Shown: positions 41,399 through 52,966, counted from the first letter of the stretch. The stretch: 64,000 nucleotides of DNA from Diabrotica undecimpunctata (GCF_040954645.1 NC_092806.1:78677141-78741140); one strand, 5' to 3'. Notes: generated from the letters alone by a model not told the origin. Made by a program: numbers and translations.

Positions 41399-42475
41399 TG
41401 TCGTATTCATTTTTTTATGTTCGTTGTTAATAAATTCATTTCAAACTGTACTCAAATTTTATTTTTAAACATTTTATTTAGTTTATATACCTAATAACTA
41501 AATTTACTATCATGTGATATTTATATTTTATTATTAATTTAATATTTAGTCTGACTTTGACGGTTCTGTCAGAAGTAAACAAACGTATGCTTGGCAACAA
41601 TGCTGACCAAATATGCAACGTAACAAAAGCAGGTGGCGTTAGGAGCAAACATAAAAAATTATTGAATATTTTAATATAACCGATTGTGTTTAAAATATAA
41701 ATAAAAATTAAATAATAAAATTACTTTATACAATTTTAAAAATGTTATTTAAATTAGTTTTAAAAACACAGAAAACATAGCATGAAGTTCGCGCTAGTCT
41801 TCAGTAGGTATCGCCTATACTAGGGCTATAACGATTTTTACAAGACACACTTTGATACAGGTATCTAACAACTGCTTTTGATAAATATAAATTTGGAGAT
41901 CAAAATATGTAATAAACAAAAGCCATCAACATTTTTCACCTATATTTGTTTTGGTCTTTTCGAGCTGAATCTCTAACCTGACAAAATGATATTTTTATAT
42001 AATTCTTCCATATATTACTTTTCAATTACAAGTTATTATCATACTAATTTCTATACTCACTTATGCTGCTAATATTTATTGGAGTGTATCTGAACAATAT
42101 TTTTAAAAAACATGTACCCCACCATGGGATAGATTTGTGCAGCCATGGGGCACATTTGGACAATTCAAATAAGCATCTATCAAAGCCTTATAAACAAAAA
42201 ATTATTTAATACGAAAAGTGCTTACGAACGATATTTATTATTTGTAACCTGAATATGTTTTACAAAGAAATTATTATTTAATATTATAAGGAAAGAAGCA
42301 GGTATAGAACTTTATTGTAAGACGCTTGCCTAGACGTTCTCATCGTTTCTAAAGGTATGGGACATTTTGCCATAATATCAGCTCTAAATATATAGTGCTT
42401 ATATAATTTTGAATAGGATAATAAAAACCACTGTTCAAGTTGTATCGTAAAAATTTAATTGTTAGTTCCTCATCC
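41399..42475. other. AT-rich DNA, nothing recognised
   Basis: No gene seen. The short GGCACATTTGGACA block near 42150 is not identified. Confidence 0.5.
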
Positions 42476-42660
42476 ACGGCCCACAAAGTTAACAACCGTT
42501 TTCTTTGTTGCAAATTTTACCAACACGAAGTCGCCTGCAAGAACCTCTTCATTATCTAGAAGTCCATTTATTTCCTCCTCATTACTGTGCCGATCTATAC
42601 CAGAATATGAATTACAGAGCATCGTAGCACCTATGTCGGATTTTAAGGAACTAGAGTAAG
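42476..42660 (-). pseudogene. Unidentified conserved-looking coding fragment
   Basis: Minus-strand frame reads SGIDRHSNEEEINGLLDN, then EEVLAGDFVLVKFATKKT and VVNFVGRG, followed by a stop. GDFVLVKFATKK..hyVG is a pattern I associate with insect repeat-derived proteins, but I cannot name the family. No splice site is evident. Its closeness to the integrase fragment may be chance. Confidence 0.35.
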
Positions 42661-42699
42661 AGCAACCAATAATATGTTATTAATTATCTAGAAAACAAA

Positions 42700-42886
42700 G
42701 TTTTTCTTTGATCCCACAATTTCTTATGTGCGATAACGCACGAAATCTTAATAACTCTAACTTAAAAAATCTATGCAATAAGTATAAAGTTCAAAAAACA
42801 TTGATAAATGCTGTTTATTCTCCACAGTGCAATTTTGTTGAACGTAGCAATGAAAGCATAGGAACTGCTATCAGGTATTATATTAA
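42700..42886 (+). pseudogene. LTR-element integrase core, first half
   Basis: IPQFLMCDNARNLNNSNLKN, LCNKYKVQKTL, YSPQCNFVERSNESIGTAI fit the second aspartate (CDN) and the glutamate (VERSNxxI) of a retroviral-type integrase. It breaks off at TTAA (42883-42886) and the next part of the same protein begins at TTAA 47526. Confidence 0.65.
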
Positions 42887-43254
42887 CAGATAGAGTAGAA
42901 CCATGGTGGATCAAAGTTATCCACTAGTTAGGTTGAAATTTTTTTTGTCTAGGGGTCGTGGTGGGTCGATATTGTTTACCACGCCTTTTCATGTTTCAGG
43001 TCACGGTGCATCGCGTTAGTCCACCAGACCCATTCTAAATATATGGGAAGTGTTAAAGGATGCTATTAGGAATTTTTTACTATGGTTGGTTTTTATGCCG
43101 GTGGACCTTATTTTCTCTGATTTTTTTTAGTTTTACTTTTACTAAATTTTTTTACCAAAGTATTTTATTACCTGAATTAACACAATTGTTAATTATTTAA
43201 GGATATGTTTAGGAATATTTATGAACGCACAACAAATAGTTAATAGCAAAAATA
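42887..43254. other. Left flank of the piggyBac block
   Basis: Noncoding. Two related words, GGTGGATCAAAGTTATCCAC (42904) and GGTGGGTCGATATTGTTTAC (42959), resemble GGTGGGTTGATGTGGTTCAC at 47347 on the opposite edge, possibly subterminal repeats. Confidence 0.4.
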
Positions 43255-45015
43255 TCAACCTTCTACTGTTTTAACTGTGAAAAATGAATTTCAAAAAAGC
43301 AATCAAGACGCAAGTGTTTGTTACATATATCGCATCCGTGTTTTGTTTTATTCGTTTTATTTTTTGCAAGCTTCCTTCCCATTTCCGTAACATTTTTGTG
43401 GTAACAATTAAAAAAAATATGTCTCTTATCCGATTCATATAATTTATGATATTGATTATTAGAAACACATCGAGAGGTAGGAAAGTAATTTCTTTTGATT
43501 AGACCTGAAAATTTAAAGTATTCAAGATTTGGGAATGGAAATAAAAAACATTTCTTATATACCTTCTATAAGTTCTTTTCGAATTGTCGTTATTGACATT
43601 TTATTGTGAATTACATGCTGATACAGCCAGTAGGCATTGACAATTGCTGCACCAACTACTAACTCGATCGCAAGTTTATGACACCATTATTGACCACGCG
43701 TCTGAGAGATGTGTTATATGATTTCATCTGATCTAAAATTATATAGTTATTGAGAGAAATAAAAATTACTAAAAATTTAGATTAGGTACCTGAAATGTCA
43801 ATATAACTTTTGTGCTTATGGGTTTAGGCGTCTGCATATCTCTTGATTTTTTATGCCTTGTAACAATTTCAGGTAAATACTTCTTTGTCAACATTACGAC
43901 GGCCCATTTGTCTTTCCATTTTCCAACAAATATACCATTATTACTTTCTTCGGAAAAACGCCCTTTTTTAGTTTTTTGTTTTTTTGTTCATGGCATTTTT
44001 CGGATTCGCATACAAATAGCCACCTTCTAAACATGATTTAAATAATTTAATCCCAAATTTGCGGCGCTTATTGCTAATGTATTAGTAACATTTTACCATT
44101 TTAAATGGTACCTATCAATACATTTGACATTTGAAATTTTTTTTTGAGCTTTGACAAAAGAGAACTAATTTTATGCCATTTTGGTTTTTATAATAGCTTC
44201 GTTGTTAGCTAAGTGCTAGTTCTTTAGAAGTAGTTAAAAACAATTTCTTGGCATTAGCTGACAAAGTGTATATTTTTTAAAATATGAACTTTTTGGACCA
44301 GTATGAAAAAATTATAGGAAGTGGAAAAAGTCCCATCATCATTATTAGCCCCAAAAACTTCTCCGTTTCTGTGGTATTTTATCTCTCCATGATTGTAAGG
44401 GTGATCTACATTTACCTTGAACCTTTTGCTGCATGGCAAATTGATGAGTTTCGTTTTTAAATAGTTCAATTACATCATCAGTAATCACAAGTTTATAAAA
44501 GTTGTATGAAGTCATATTATATTTATTATATATAGAACTACGGATCCCTGCATTTGCCCCTGAAGATACAAAGTTTTTAAAATTATTTCCGGTAACAGGC
44601 CCCACTCGGTTGATTGTAACATTTCTATATTAGTCGTAGTATTATCGTCGTCATATTCGGGAAAGACTGTATTTTGCTCAATAACATCCTCGATAGACTT
44701 TTCAATACCACATGTATTGGCCATTAGGTTTGAAATCTGTTGTACATTATCAGAAAAAATACTATTCTGGCGGATCCGCTTCTGCTACATTGGACATCTG
44801 TTCAATTTCTTTTAAACGAAAAACTATTCTGCTATCGGTTGTTGAGAATTGGTTGACCTTTGACGTTTCTTTCGGGATATTGACTCATCAGAACTAGCTG
44901 AATCTGAGTCACTTGGTTGATATTCAGTCACGTCTGGTAAAAAATCAGACTCCTTAGAAAATATTTTATTCCACGGGTTTTGTAGTCCTTTCTGTTCTTT
45001 CTCATACGACATTAT
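43255..45015 (-). pseudogene. piggyBac-like transposase, minus-strand relic
   Basis: N-terminus MSYEKEQKGLQNPW at 45012, an acidic serine-rich stretch (SDSDSASSDESIS), then WGPVTGNNFKNFVS and FYKLVITDDVIELFKNETH (44345-44605), the start of the piggyBac DDE domain. After a deletion of the catalytic centre, GRFSEESNNGIFVGKWKDKW (43890-43990) and AAIVNAYWLYQHV precede the Cys-rich C-terminus (CDICNKHLRLDCFFEIHFS, about 43283-43345). Multiple shifts. It faces the next copy head-to-head and is a different subfamily by sequence. Confidence 0.7.
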
Positions 45016-45429
45016 TTTTGTTCACCACGTAAATACTCAATTGCAATCGCACAAACATGACGCGATGGCCGACACTAACCCTCTACCGCGCGGAAATCCA
45101 TATATGGATTCGGTAGTTTACTATTTTTTTTTTGTAAGTTTAAAGTTCAGCACATACGCAGGCATAACATAACGTGAACGGTACATTTGTTTGGAAACCT
45201 CTATATATTTTTGGCAACTCTGCTAGACAAGTCAATCCAATAATTTTAGTTACAACGTGCTGTGCATTGCGATTTTTTAGAACAAGTGAAAAATTTATCT
45301 TCAAACATCGGTGTTTTGCAAGTAAGTATTCAATTTTTTTTATTATTTCATGTCTAATTGGTGTTTGTTCTTTATAAGTTAGATGATATTTAGTGATTAT
45401 TTACTTGGGTTTGTCAGAGAAAACGAGAT
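45016..45429. other. Divergent spacer between the two piggyBac relics
   Basis: Contains CCCTCTACCGCGCGG near 45080, which could be a worn piggyBac-type terminus (CCCT), and a CCATATATGG word at 45098-45107. Confidence 0.35.
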
Positions 45430-47200
45430 TTAGTGATCATCCATATATGGCTTCTTATGCATTATCGTAAAAAATATACAGATTTTGTCGAAGCCATATA
45501 TGGTTTTGTATGCATTTGAAGAGTAATTTATGTAGATATTATTTGTTTTCAGAAATGGATCCCCAAAGGATTTATCGCAGTTCTAAATATGTGAACACTA
45601 TTCCCAGCGATGGAGGGTTAAGCGACGATGATTATACTGATTCAGACGAAGAATATTTACCTTCTTCATCTACAAAACAACGTCTTCAGTCCGTAATAGT
45701 ATCCGAAACTGATTATTCTGACATAGAGACACCTGATGCCGAATCAGAAGTTGACGATATAAGGGCAACTACCTAAATAGGACTCAAACCAGCAGACAAA
45801 AATAAATCAATATCTACATCTAAAAATAAAAAAGAGAAAATATTATGGAAGGAATTAAAATTGAAGAGTTATTATAAAAATGGTTATGCTTTCTTGGGAG
45901 AATCTGAATGGCCAGAATGCATGCAGAGATTCGAGAGTCCTATAGACTTTTTTAAATTCTTATTTAATGACGACTTATTGGAGTTAATAGTTAATGAGTC
46001 AAATTTAAAATCAGTGCAAGATAACGTTAACAAACCCCGTAACATTACGAAGTATGAAATTACCATTTATTGGAATCAGCGTATTTATGTCAATTTTAAA
46101 ATTACCTTCTAGTAGACTCTACTGGAACTCACGTTTAGGCCAACGACTTGTATACGAAACTATAAGTTATAATCGGTGGGAAGAGATTAAAAAATGTTTA
46201 CATTTCAATGACAACAATAAGTTTATACGAGCTGGTTTAACCGGCCACGATAAGCTTTTTAAAATAAGACCTCTCGTAGAGAAGAGTATCTCTCTATTGA
46301 TGAACAAATTATACCTACTGAAACAAGATACAGTCTAAAACAATACAATCCTAAAAAACCCAAGAAATGGGGATTTAAAAATTTGGTACTAAAAGAGTTA
46401 AAAAAACATGGTCGGGGTACTATGGTAGAGAAAACTGCTGTTATAGATGGAGTAGAAATCTCTTGTGTTTGTTGGTATGACAACAAACTAGTTACCATGC
46501 TCTCAACATACGTAGGTAGTTCTCCTATTACTTCCAGAGAGCGCTATTTTCGAGAAGCCAAAGAACATCGTGAAATTTCTTGTCCTAAATTATTAGATGT
46601 TTATAACAAGCATATGGGAGGAGTTGATCTATTGAATTCCATGCTAGGGCTCTATAGGGTTCAGTTACGTTCAAAAAAATGGTACAAGAAAATATTTTTT
46701 CACCTGTTGGACATGTGCATTGCGAATACATGGATCCTGTCGCGCCAAAAAAATGTGTAAATTATATGCCATTATTTGACTTCAAACAATAGGTATATTG
46801 CAGAAAATTTCTGCAAGATGGGCAAGAAAAGTTTGCCAAAGAAAAGAGGTCGACCATGATCAAATGTTAATTCACCAAGCAGTTCCATAACTGAAGCAGA
46901 AACTCCCAAATCCAAAATGCGGCTAACTTTGCGTCAAGATTATCCAAGCAATGAAGTTCGTATTGACGCCATTGGCCACTTTACCCAGTGGAACGATACA
47001 AAATGATTGTGCTATAATGACTGTAAATTTAGATCTTTTGTTAGATGTACTAAATGTAACGAATTTTTATGTTTAAACAAAGATAGAAATTGTTTCGTAG
47101 AATTTCACTCCTAAAAACAAGAACTAGTTTAAGCGCATAAGAAGCCATATTTTTGCACATTTTAGGTTTATTGCATTGGAAGCCATATATGGCTTATTTT
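45430..47200 (+). pseudogene. piggyBac-like transposase, plus-strand relic
   Basis: N-terminus MDPQRIYRSSKYVN at 45555, acidic, with DDDYTDSDEEYLPSS. DDE start: FFKFLFNDDLLELIVNESN (45945-46010), then SRLYWNSRLGQRLVY and CLHFNDNNKF. The first catalytic Asp lies in LSIDEQIIPTETRYS (one frame off, about 46290-46335). The middle with the second Asp is deleted near 46380. The third Asp is in HMGGVDLLNSM (about 46610-46640), followed by YRVQLRSKKWYKKIFFHLLD. The Cys-rich C-terminus (NDCKFRSFVRCTKCNEFLC) ends at about 47113. ATATGGCTTCTTATGC at 45444 recurs inverted at 47123-47138 as subterminal repeats. Confidence 0.78.
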
Positions 47201-47525
47201 TTTATTTTCTTAATTAGTAGAAAATTGTAAATTCTTTGGTAAATATACTTCTTTATAACAACAAAATATTAAATTTTGTTATTGATGCATGTCTGCCGCG
47301 GCCACAGCGACGGACTTTATGCATCATTACGGGCCATTATGGCCGCGGTGGGTTGATGTGGTTCACTATTTTTTTGCATTTTTTCCAAAAACTAAATGGT
47401 TTACGAAGAAACTAGTAATTTTATGTCATATTCATAAACATTTTAATTGCATTCCTGCAAAAAAAATGTTTGGTCAGTATGGACGGTCAAACAATATTCT
47501 CATTGTTGCACTTTATGTTGATGTT

Positions 47526-47975
47526 TTAAAAACCATTCAAATTGGGATAAAGAGATTCCTAAAATTTGTTAAGCTATTAATACGGCTAGACACGAAGTCA
47601 CTAAACAAGCCCCATCCTTTTTAAATTCTGCAGCATATGTCCCTATTGCCGGTAATTATTATTCCCCGCCTTCAGAGAATCATTCCTTATCCAACTTTAC
47701 CTCAGATCAACATGATAAATATGTGGGATGGGTATATATGTTTCTGAAATACAAGGATTAAGTAAAATATTTGATGAAATCCAACTTGATCTCTATAATG
47801 CGTATCAACGCAATGCTACGATATGATTTACTATGACGTGATGTGCAATTTCACGTCGGTGATACAGTTTGGAGAAGAAATAAGGTGCTATCAATAGCAG
47901 CTGATAATTTTTTTTTGTCAAAATTAGCACCCAAATTGCATGATAGGTAAAAGTAGTTAAAATTAGCTCATTAAA
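47526..47975 (+). pseudogene. LTR-element integrase, second half and C-terminus
   Basis: NHSNWDKEIPKIC, AINTARHEVTKQAPSFL, AYVPIAGNYYSPPSENHS, then after shifts YQRNATRYDLL, RDVQFHVGDTVWRRNKVLS and FLSKLAPKLHDR. These are the end of an integrase core and the GPY/F-like tail of a gypsy-type element. It continues the fragment that stops at 42886. Confidence 0.65.
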
Positions 47976-48341
47976 TTATTTCTGTAAAAAACCTAAAGTG
48001 ACAGTGATAGTGTAAAGGAATACACAATCATTGTGCATATCGGGGGGAACCCCCCGATCCTTTAGACGATCTTTTGTTTGATTCGCCAGATCTGCAAGAT
48101 ATGAAAATGCAAGATAGATTCTGATATACTCAATACACACGAACATAAAAATGTAAGTACACCAAATTTAATTACCGAGTAATCTAATCTTCTGAAAGAC
48201 GGAAGTACATCTCAATCAAAACCCGAGAGGCAGATACAGGTATTTAATTATGAACCAAATTTTAACAAATTAATCAGAAATGGACAATAAAATTTTAAGT
48301 TTCTATTTAATAGGCTGCAATAAAATTCGCATTAAAATGTA
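47976..48341. other. Noncoding spacer with a perfect short palindrome
   Basis: TCGGGGGGAACCCCCCGA at about 48040-48057 is a perfect 9-bp-arm palindrome. Nothing else recognised. Confidence 0.5.
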
Positions 48342-48593
48342 GGATTCAAAAAACGCTAACTACTTTAGCTTCAACAAAAACGCAAAATTATTTATTGATA
48401 ACAATTTAGACATTTATGTTTCCAAATTTATTGTTGTCAAACAGGTTGTAATACGAGATAATGCGACGAAATTGTCTGAAGATTACATTAAAAATAAAAT
48501 TAAATGTTATGATCATCATTTACCGTTCGAAGTTTTAAATGTTAAAAAAATAAATCGTAAGAATACAACAAATGAAACGACAGAATTTGTGTA
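48342..48593 (+). pseudogene. LINE ORF1-like fragment
   Basis: An open 84-codon stretch without ATG: NYFSFNKNAKLFIDNNLDIY, VVKQVVIRDNATKLSEDYIK and FEVLNVKKINRKNTTNETTE. The order resembles the RRM-like/PRE_C2HC region of gag-type ORF1 proteins, but identity is weak. Confidence 0.4.
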
Positions 48594-48609
48594 AACAAAA
48601 GGGTCACTA

Positions 48610-49015
48610 TGTTATCATCGGCTTGAGATATATTTTTAATACTCTAGCTATTCATGCGGCACTGAATCAAACGCTTTCTTGTAGTTAATGAAAGCAGTAA
48701 AGAGATTCCTTTTTTGCTATACGCTTGGTTAGAAATGCCAGAGTCGACGATAAGTTGTTCTTTGCAACCCATGGAACCCTAAGCGCATCCTTTTTGTTGA
48801 GTCTCTATGGTGTTGTTTAAAGTACAATGTTGTTTAATACGCCGGGCTACACAGGATATTTCCAATTTATACACAGTTGTAAGACAAGTAATTTGGCGAT
48901 ACTTGGTTGGATCTTGGGTGTTATTTTGATTCTTGGGTATTAAATAAGTTGTTCCCTGGGTTGGAATAGATGGTATTTTTCTGCAGATTAGAAAAAGTGT
49001 GATTAATTAATGTTG
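48610..49015 (-). pseudogene. RLE-type LINE copy 7, RT fingers and motif A
   Basis: Minus-strand frames give [47 protein letters not shown] and FTAFINYKKAFDSVP, the part of the RT that precedes copy 1 of the window. Frameshifts between the blocks. Confidence 0.65.
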
Positions 49016-49089
49016 ATATGTTGATAATTGATTTAATAAAATATATTTTATTGAACCTCAACCCAAGAAATACTAAATTTATTTTATAA

Positions 49090-49285
<196 letters not shown>

Positions 49286-49309
49286 TATATAATTAAAATT
49301 GGTCGCATT

Positions 49310-49495
49310 GCTCCTGTAATGATCCTTTTCCAAGTTAACATGCTCCTTTTCTAACTTGGCTGCACCTTACTTAGGACGAACAATAGTCAGAAATACGTAT
49401 ATACGGTTGGCTTCCATCTATATACCTTTTCTGGTTTTCGGTTTTGCGATCCATGCCATTACATTTTACTCTTATTATTCACTCGCATTATACTT

Positions 49496-49498
<3 letters not shown>
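49310..49498 (+). repeat. Interspersed repeat family A, longest copy
   Basis: Carries the words of both partial copies (2654-2736 and 3036-3140) in one piece and runs into a TA tract. Confidence 0.65.

Positions 49499-49580
<82 letters not shown>
49499..49580. repeat. (TA)n tract
   Basis: Pure TA. Confidence 0.95.
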
Positions 49581-49584
<4 letters not shown>

Positions 49585-49639
49585 GGATCACTCGGAAGAG
49601 TGGTGGGTTTTTTCGGTCAAAAGGTGGAGAAAAAAGACA

Positions 49640-49725
49640 AAGATGATAGCTACTTCATCTATTTATTGAAGACGTTGCGCTTTCTTAATTATAAAGCATC
49701 ATCAGTTCATCTAAAAAGAACAATA
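49640..49725 (-). ncRNA. Decayed hammerhead-ribozyme motif in Penelope-like terminus
   Basis: Minus strand: AGATGAACTGATGATGC, then a worn stem II (GCTTTATAATTAAGAAAGC) and GCAACGTCTTC. The CTGATGA box is kept but the essential GAAA has become GCAA, so self-cleavage is unlikely. Compare the intact boxes at 63895-63955. Confidence 0.55.
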
Positions 49726-50500
49726 TGAAAAAACCACACAAGCATGAAAAAGTTGTTGTGTTACCTTAAAAAGATATGTAGCAGTCAGTGATATTAAAAT
49801 TGTAAAGACGCTTAAGTAAATGGACATTATACGATTACGATGTATAAACAATAAATTGAACTAAATACAGTTAACAATTTGTTCAAACTAAGCACAGTAA
49901 AAAGAACATGTGGTTTTTTATACATGTATAAGTAATAAAAAAACATTGAAAAAGAGCATGAAGAACTAAGAAAATCAGAGATGCACTTCCAACAATATAG
50001 CAATAGTTATGATTTAATTTTAATTTTAGGTAGCATTATTAAAGTAATTAATATTGAAATTGAATAATTTAATGTATAATGAAATTACCACTCCTGGCTT
50101 CTTGAATGCTGTAGGTAAAATGGTGTTATATTAAACCAAACGCGCCAACAACGTGAAAAGACAGTAAACCTTGAGGTCAATAATTATGACAGAACAACAA
50201 GGTGAAATGCCAACCCTAATAATAGAGCGGTTTATTTAAATGATAAGATGAGTTTGGGTGACAACCTGCTTGTAAGGAACCAATAAATGAAAGGAAAGGT
50301 GGTTACTAACACCAAATTTCCCCCCAGTGATCGGTTTCAAAAACTCATATATAAATCGTCAACGTTGTGGCTGGTTAAACAGCCACAGGTGAAGGTTCAT
50401 ACACTTGGAGCTGCAAATGATAAAGGATTCTATGAATCACATCAATTACATAACTGTATTAAACTATTTGATTAAAAACAATTAATACAAATCTGTGTAT

Positions 50501-50757
50501 GTACAACACGTGACTATGTCAAAAGTAATGCAAGTTGCATAAGTGTAAGCTAATACAAGTAAGAAATATTTCTTATATTCTATTTTATATTTAAAATTTT
50601 ATTTTATATGTTTATATGTATGTGTGTATGTATATGCAACGAGTGACTATGTCAAAAGTTGCATAAGTGTAAGTTAATATAAGTAAGAAATATTTCTTTG
50701 TTTTTTATTTTATTTAAATTTATTTTAATATGTTTATATGTATTTAAATTATTTAAT
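50501..50757. repeat. 133-bp tandem duplication in the Penelope-like 3' UTR
   Basis: TGACTATGTCAAAAG, GTTGCATAAGTGTAAG and AAGTAAGAAATATTTCTT occur at 50511 and again at 50644, with AT-rich spacers. Confidence 0.8.
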
Positions 50758-50819
50758 AAGAAAATATGGTAAACCTGTACACCTTAAAGGACAATAATAA
50801 AGTAAATAGCTTATTAAGC

Positions 50820-52390
50820 CTAATTCTGCAATATTAAAGCATGATATATTTGGCTCAAGTTACTAATGTCTGTTCTTTTATTAAGAGCATTAGGGTGTTT
50901 AAGTATTGAACAAATTTCCAAAAACTGGCTTTTGACGAGATTGCGTTCTGTGCCAAGAATCTTAACTTCATTAAAGTCTATCTTATGCTTGGTATTAATA
51001 GCATGCTGGGCAAGAGCACAAGTATGTTTAGATAAATTGACGTCGCTAAGATGTGTAGTAAGGCGCCCTTTCAATGATCTCCCAGTCTGACCGATGTAAC
51101 ATGAGTCACACTCAGCACAAAGTATGTGATAAATGGTATTAACTTGTTCCAAAAGGGACAAGGGTGTTTTAGTTTTTGAAAACAAATTTCTAACAGTCAG
51201 CATTCTTAATAGCAATTTTCACAGGTATGTTATTCTGTTTATACAGTTTAATAAGTTTCTCAGTAACTTGAGGAAAATAAGGTAAAGATGAATAATGGGT
51301 AGTAGGAGTCCCAAGATCAGTATCAGGCACAACAATGTTATTAATTGAATTATTTGATATTATTCTACGTTGGTCACCATTGGATATGTCATCTAAAGAG
51401 GAGCCATAGCTTTGTAAGTAAAGGTATTTATTAATGAGAGAGGATGGATAGGAGTTCTCAATCAGAATACTTCTTAGTAATTGAAGTGATTCCCTTCGAT
51501 TAATCGGATGTGTCAATCTATTTAGCCGACAGCTTAAAGCTTTGATTAAGTTTAGTTTATATTTGAAAGGATGACAAGAATGGTAGTTGAGAAACCTATT
51601 AGAGGCCATCGGTTTCCTATACCAACTTGTGGTTAAGGTCTTATCTCCCATTCTAATGACACATGTCTAAGAAGGGAATACTATTGGTGACGGGGCCCTC
51701 AAGTTCAGCAGTGAACTGTAAGTGAGGATCAAACTCATTAAAGATAGACAAAGTGGCCTGAATCTTGACTGGGGGTAAGGCTAATAATAAATCATCCACA
51801 TACCTCTTAATAAAAGGGATTTGAAAATCAAAGAGACCCAAACGGTCAGATACCAAATCATCCAGTACAAAGTTAACTTGGATAGGTGAGATTGAGGAAC
51901 CCATAGGTGTGCCAAATATTTGAAGATAATATTTGTCATCAAAGACCAAGAAATTAGTGTCAAATACTAGTTGCAACAGTTCTGCAAATGCATCTCATGA
52001 AACAGGACAGTTAGGTTGAATGGAGTTCCAATGATTTCTTAAGAAGGTAATAACACTAGATAGAGGTAAGTTAGTGAAAAGAGACACTACATCAAAACTC
52101 ACTAAAATGTATCCTTGTGGAAGTTTGAAGTTGTTGATAAATTCACTAAAGTGAAAAGAATCAACAATATTGAAGTTGTTATTGTAATTATATGATTTAG
52201 ATAAGATGTCCTTTAGAAATTTAGAAATATTAATATTTGGTGAATTGATGAATGATACAATAGGTCTCATGCTCAGCGTTGGCTTATGTATTTTTGGAAG
52301 ACAATAAAATCTGGGAGCATATCCATCATAATTATGTAAATATTTAGCAAGTGGATGATCTATGATCTTTAAGTTTTTTAAGTGAGTTAT
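50820..52390 (-). pseudogene. Penelope-like RT plus GIY-YIG endonuclease
   Basis: RT: FYCLPKIHKPTLSMRPIVSF (about 52260-52320), YILVSFDVVSLFTNLP (about 52070-52120), FGTPMGSSISPI (about 51890-51925) and RYVDDLLLALPP (about 51775-51810). Linker: SWYRKPMASNRFLNYHSCHP (about 51580-51640). Endonuclease: YHILCAECDSCYIGQTGRSL (about 51075-51140), followed by ALAQHAINTKH and E in FLEICSI. An in-frame TGA at 51995-51997 and frameshifts near 51660 and 51200 break it. The RT N-terminus is missing at the TA tract. Such proteins copy RNA at telomere-like or nicked ends. Confidence 0.85.
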
Positions 52391-52393
52391 AAA

Positions 52394-52394
<1 letters not shown>

Positions 52395-52436
<42 letters not shown>

Positions 52437-52449
52437 ATATATAAATAAA

Positions 52450-52485
<36 letters not shown>

Positions 52486-52546
52486 TATATATAAATATGT
52501 ATATATATATATATATTTATTTATATATATATATATATATAAATAA

Positions 52547-52590
<44 letters not shown>
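52395..52590. repeat. Complex (TA)n/(AAATA) tract
   Basis: TA repeat broken by regularly spaced AAATA and TATTTA words, several of which form inverted pairs. Confidence 0.9.
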
Positions 52591-52593
<3 letters not shown>

Positions 52594-52715
52594 TTATCAT
52601 ATCGTTTTCGTTCACGGCCGCCAAAGCAGGTGGAGCCTTTGTAAGCTAACTACTGTTGTAGTGAAGTTTTGGGAGACATTCGTTGGACTTTCCGAGTTTG
52701 AATTTGTATCAGCCC
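52591..52715. other. Unique sequence upstream of the hammerhead motif
   Basis: GC-richer than the surroundings (CACGGCCGCCAAAGCAGG). Probably part of the same unknown element as the ribozyme. Confidence 0.4.
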
Positions 52716-52760
52716 AAGTGTCTGATGAGGCTGGGATAGGCCGAAATGATCATAACACTT
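52716..52760 (+). ncRNA. Hammerhead ribozyme, all core boxes present
   Basis: Stem I AAGTGT (52716-52721) pairs exactly with ACACTT (52755-52760). CTGATGA at 52722-52728. Stem II GGC/GCC plus a T-G wobble, loop GGGATA. GAAA at 52743-52746. The short stem III is the self-complementary ATGATCAT (52746-52753), so a dimer could close it. The predicted cleavage site is after the A at 52754 (UA). This is the minimal hammerhead form known from Penelope-like elements and retrozymes. It is not on the strand of the Penelope-like element at 49584-52395, so it belongs to another element. Confidence 0.75.
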
Positions 52761-52874
52761 TATTGATACCGATTCGAGCACGGGAAGTTTAACGAATTTG
52801 TCCTCCTAGGCCATATATTTGGCCATTTAATTCAATAAAGCGATAGCAGCTTTCGCTAAAAGATTTAATCTTTT

Positions 52875-52966
<92 letters not shown>
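52875..52966. repeat. Compound (CA)n-(TA)n microsatellite
   Basis: About 12 CA units run into about 33 TA units. Confidence 0.95.

Larger units (their letters stand above)
42883..47529. mobile_element. 4.6-kb TTAA-bounded block holding two piggyBac relics
   Basis: TTAA at 42883-42886 and 47526-47529. Taking one TTAA as the duplication leaves the two integrase halves in one frame. TTAA is the invariant piggyBac target. Clear terminal inverted repeats next to the TTAA were not found, so the ends may be worn. Confidence 0.5.
49584..52395 (-). mobile_element. Penelope-like element, 5'-truncated
   Basis: In minus-strand order the parts are: truncated RT, linker, GIY-YIG endonuclease, a 3' UTR with a 133-bp tandem duplication, and a terminal segment with a hammerhead-like motif. 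The same terminal segment recurs at 63823-64000. Confidence 0.82.

Noticed and set aside
44870..44900. CTGATGA followed by GAAA on the minus strand
   Set aside because: It lies inside the piggyBac N-terminus and no stem II or stem I can be formed.
45510..45776. Acidic 5' ORF as an independent host gene
   Set aside because: Its position and composition are those of a piggyBac transposase N-terminus and the following frames continue that protein.
47323..47340. GGCCATTATGGCC word with flanking CCGCGG, resembling a cDNA-cloning adaptor
   Set aside because: The surrounding sequence is continuous genomic DNA without vector or further adaptor text; probably chance.
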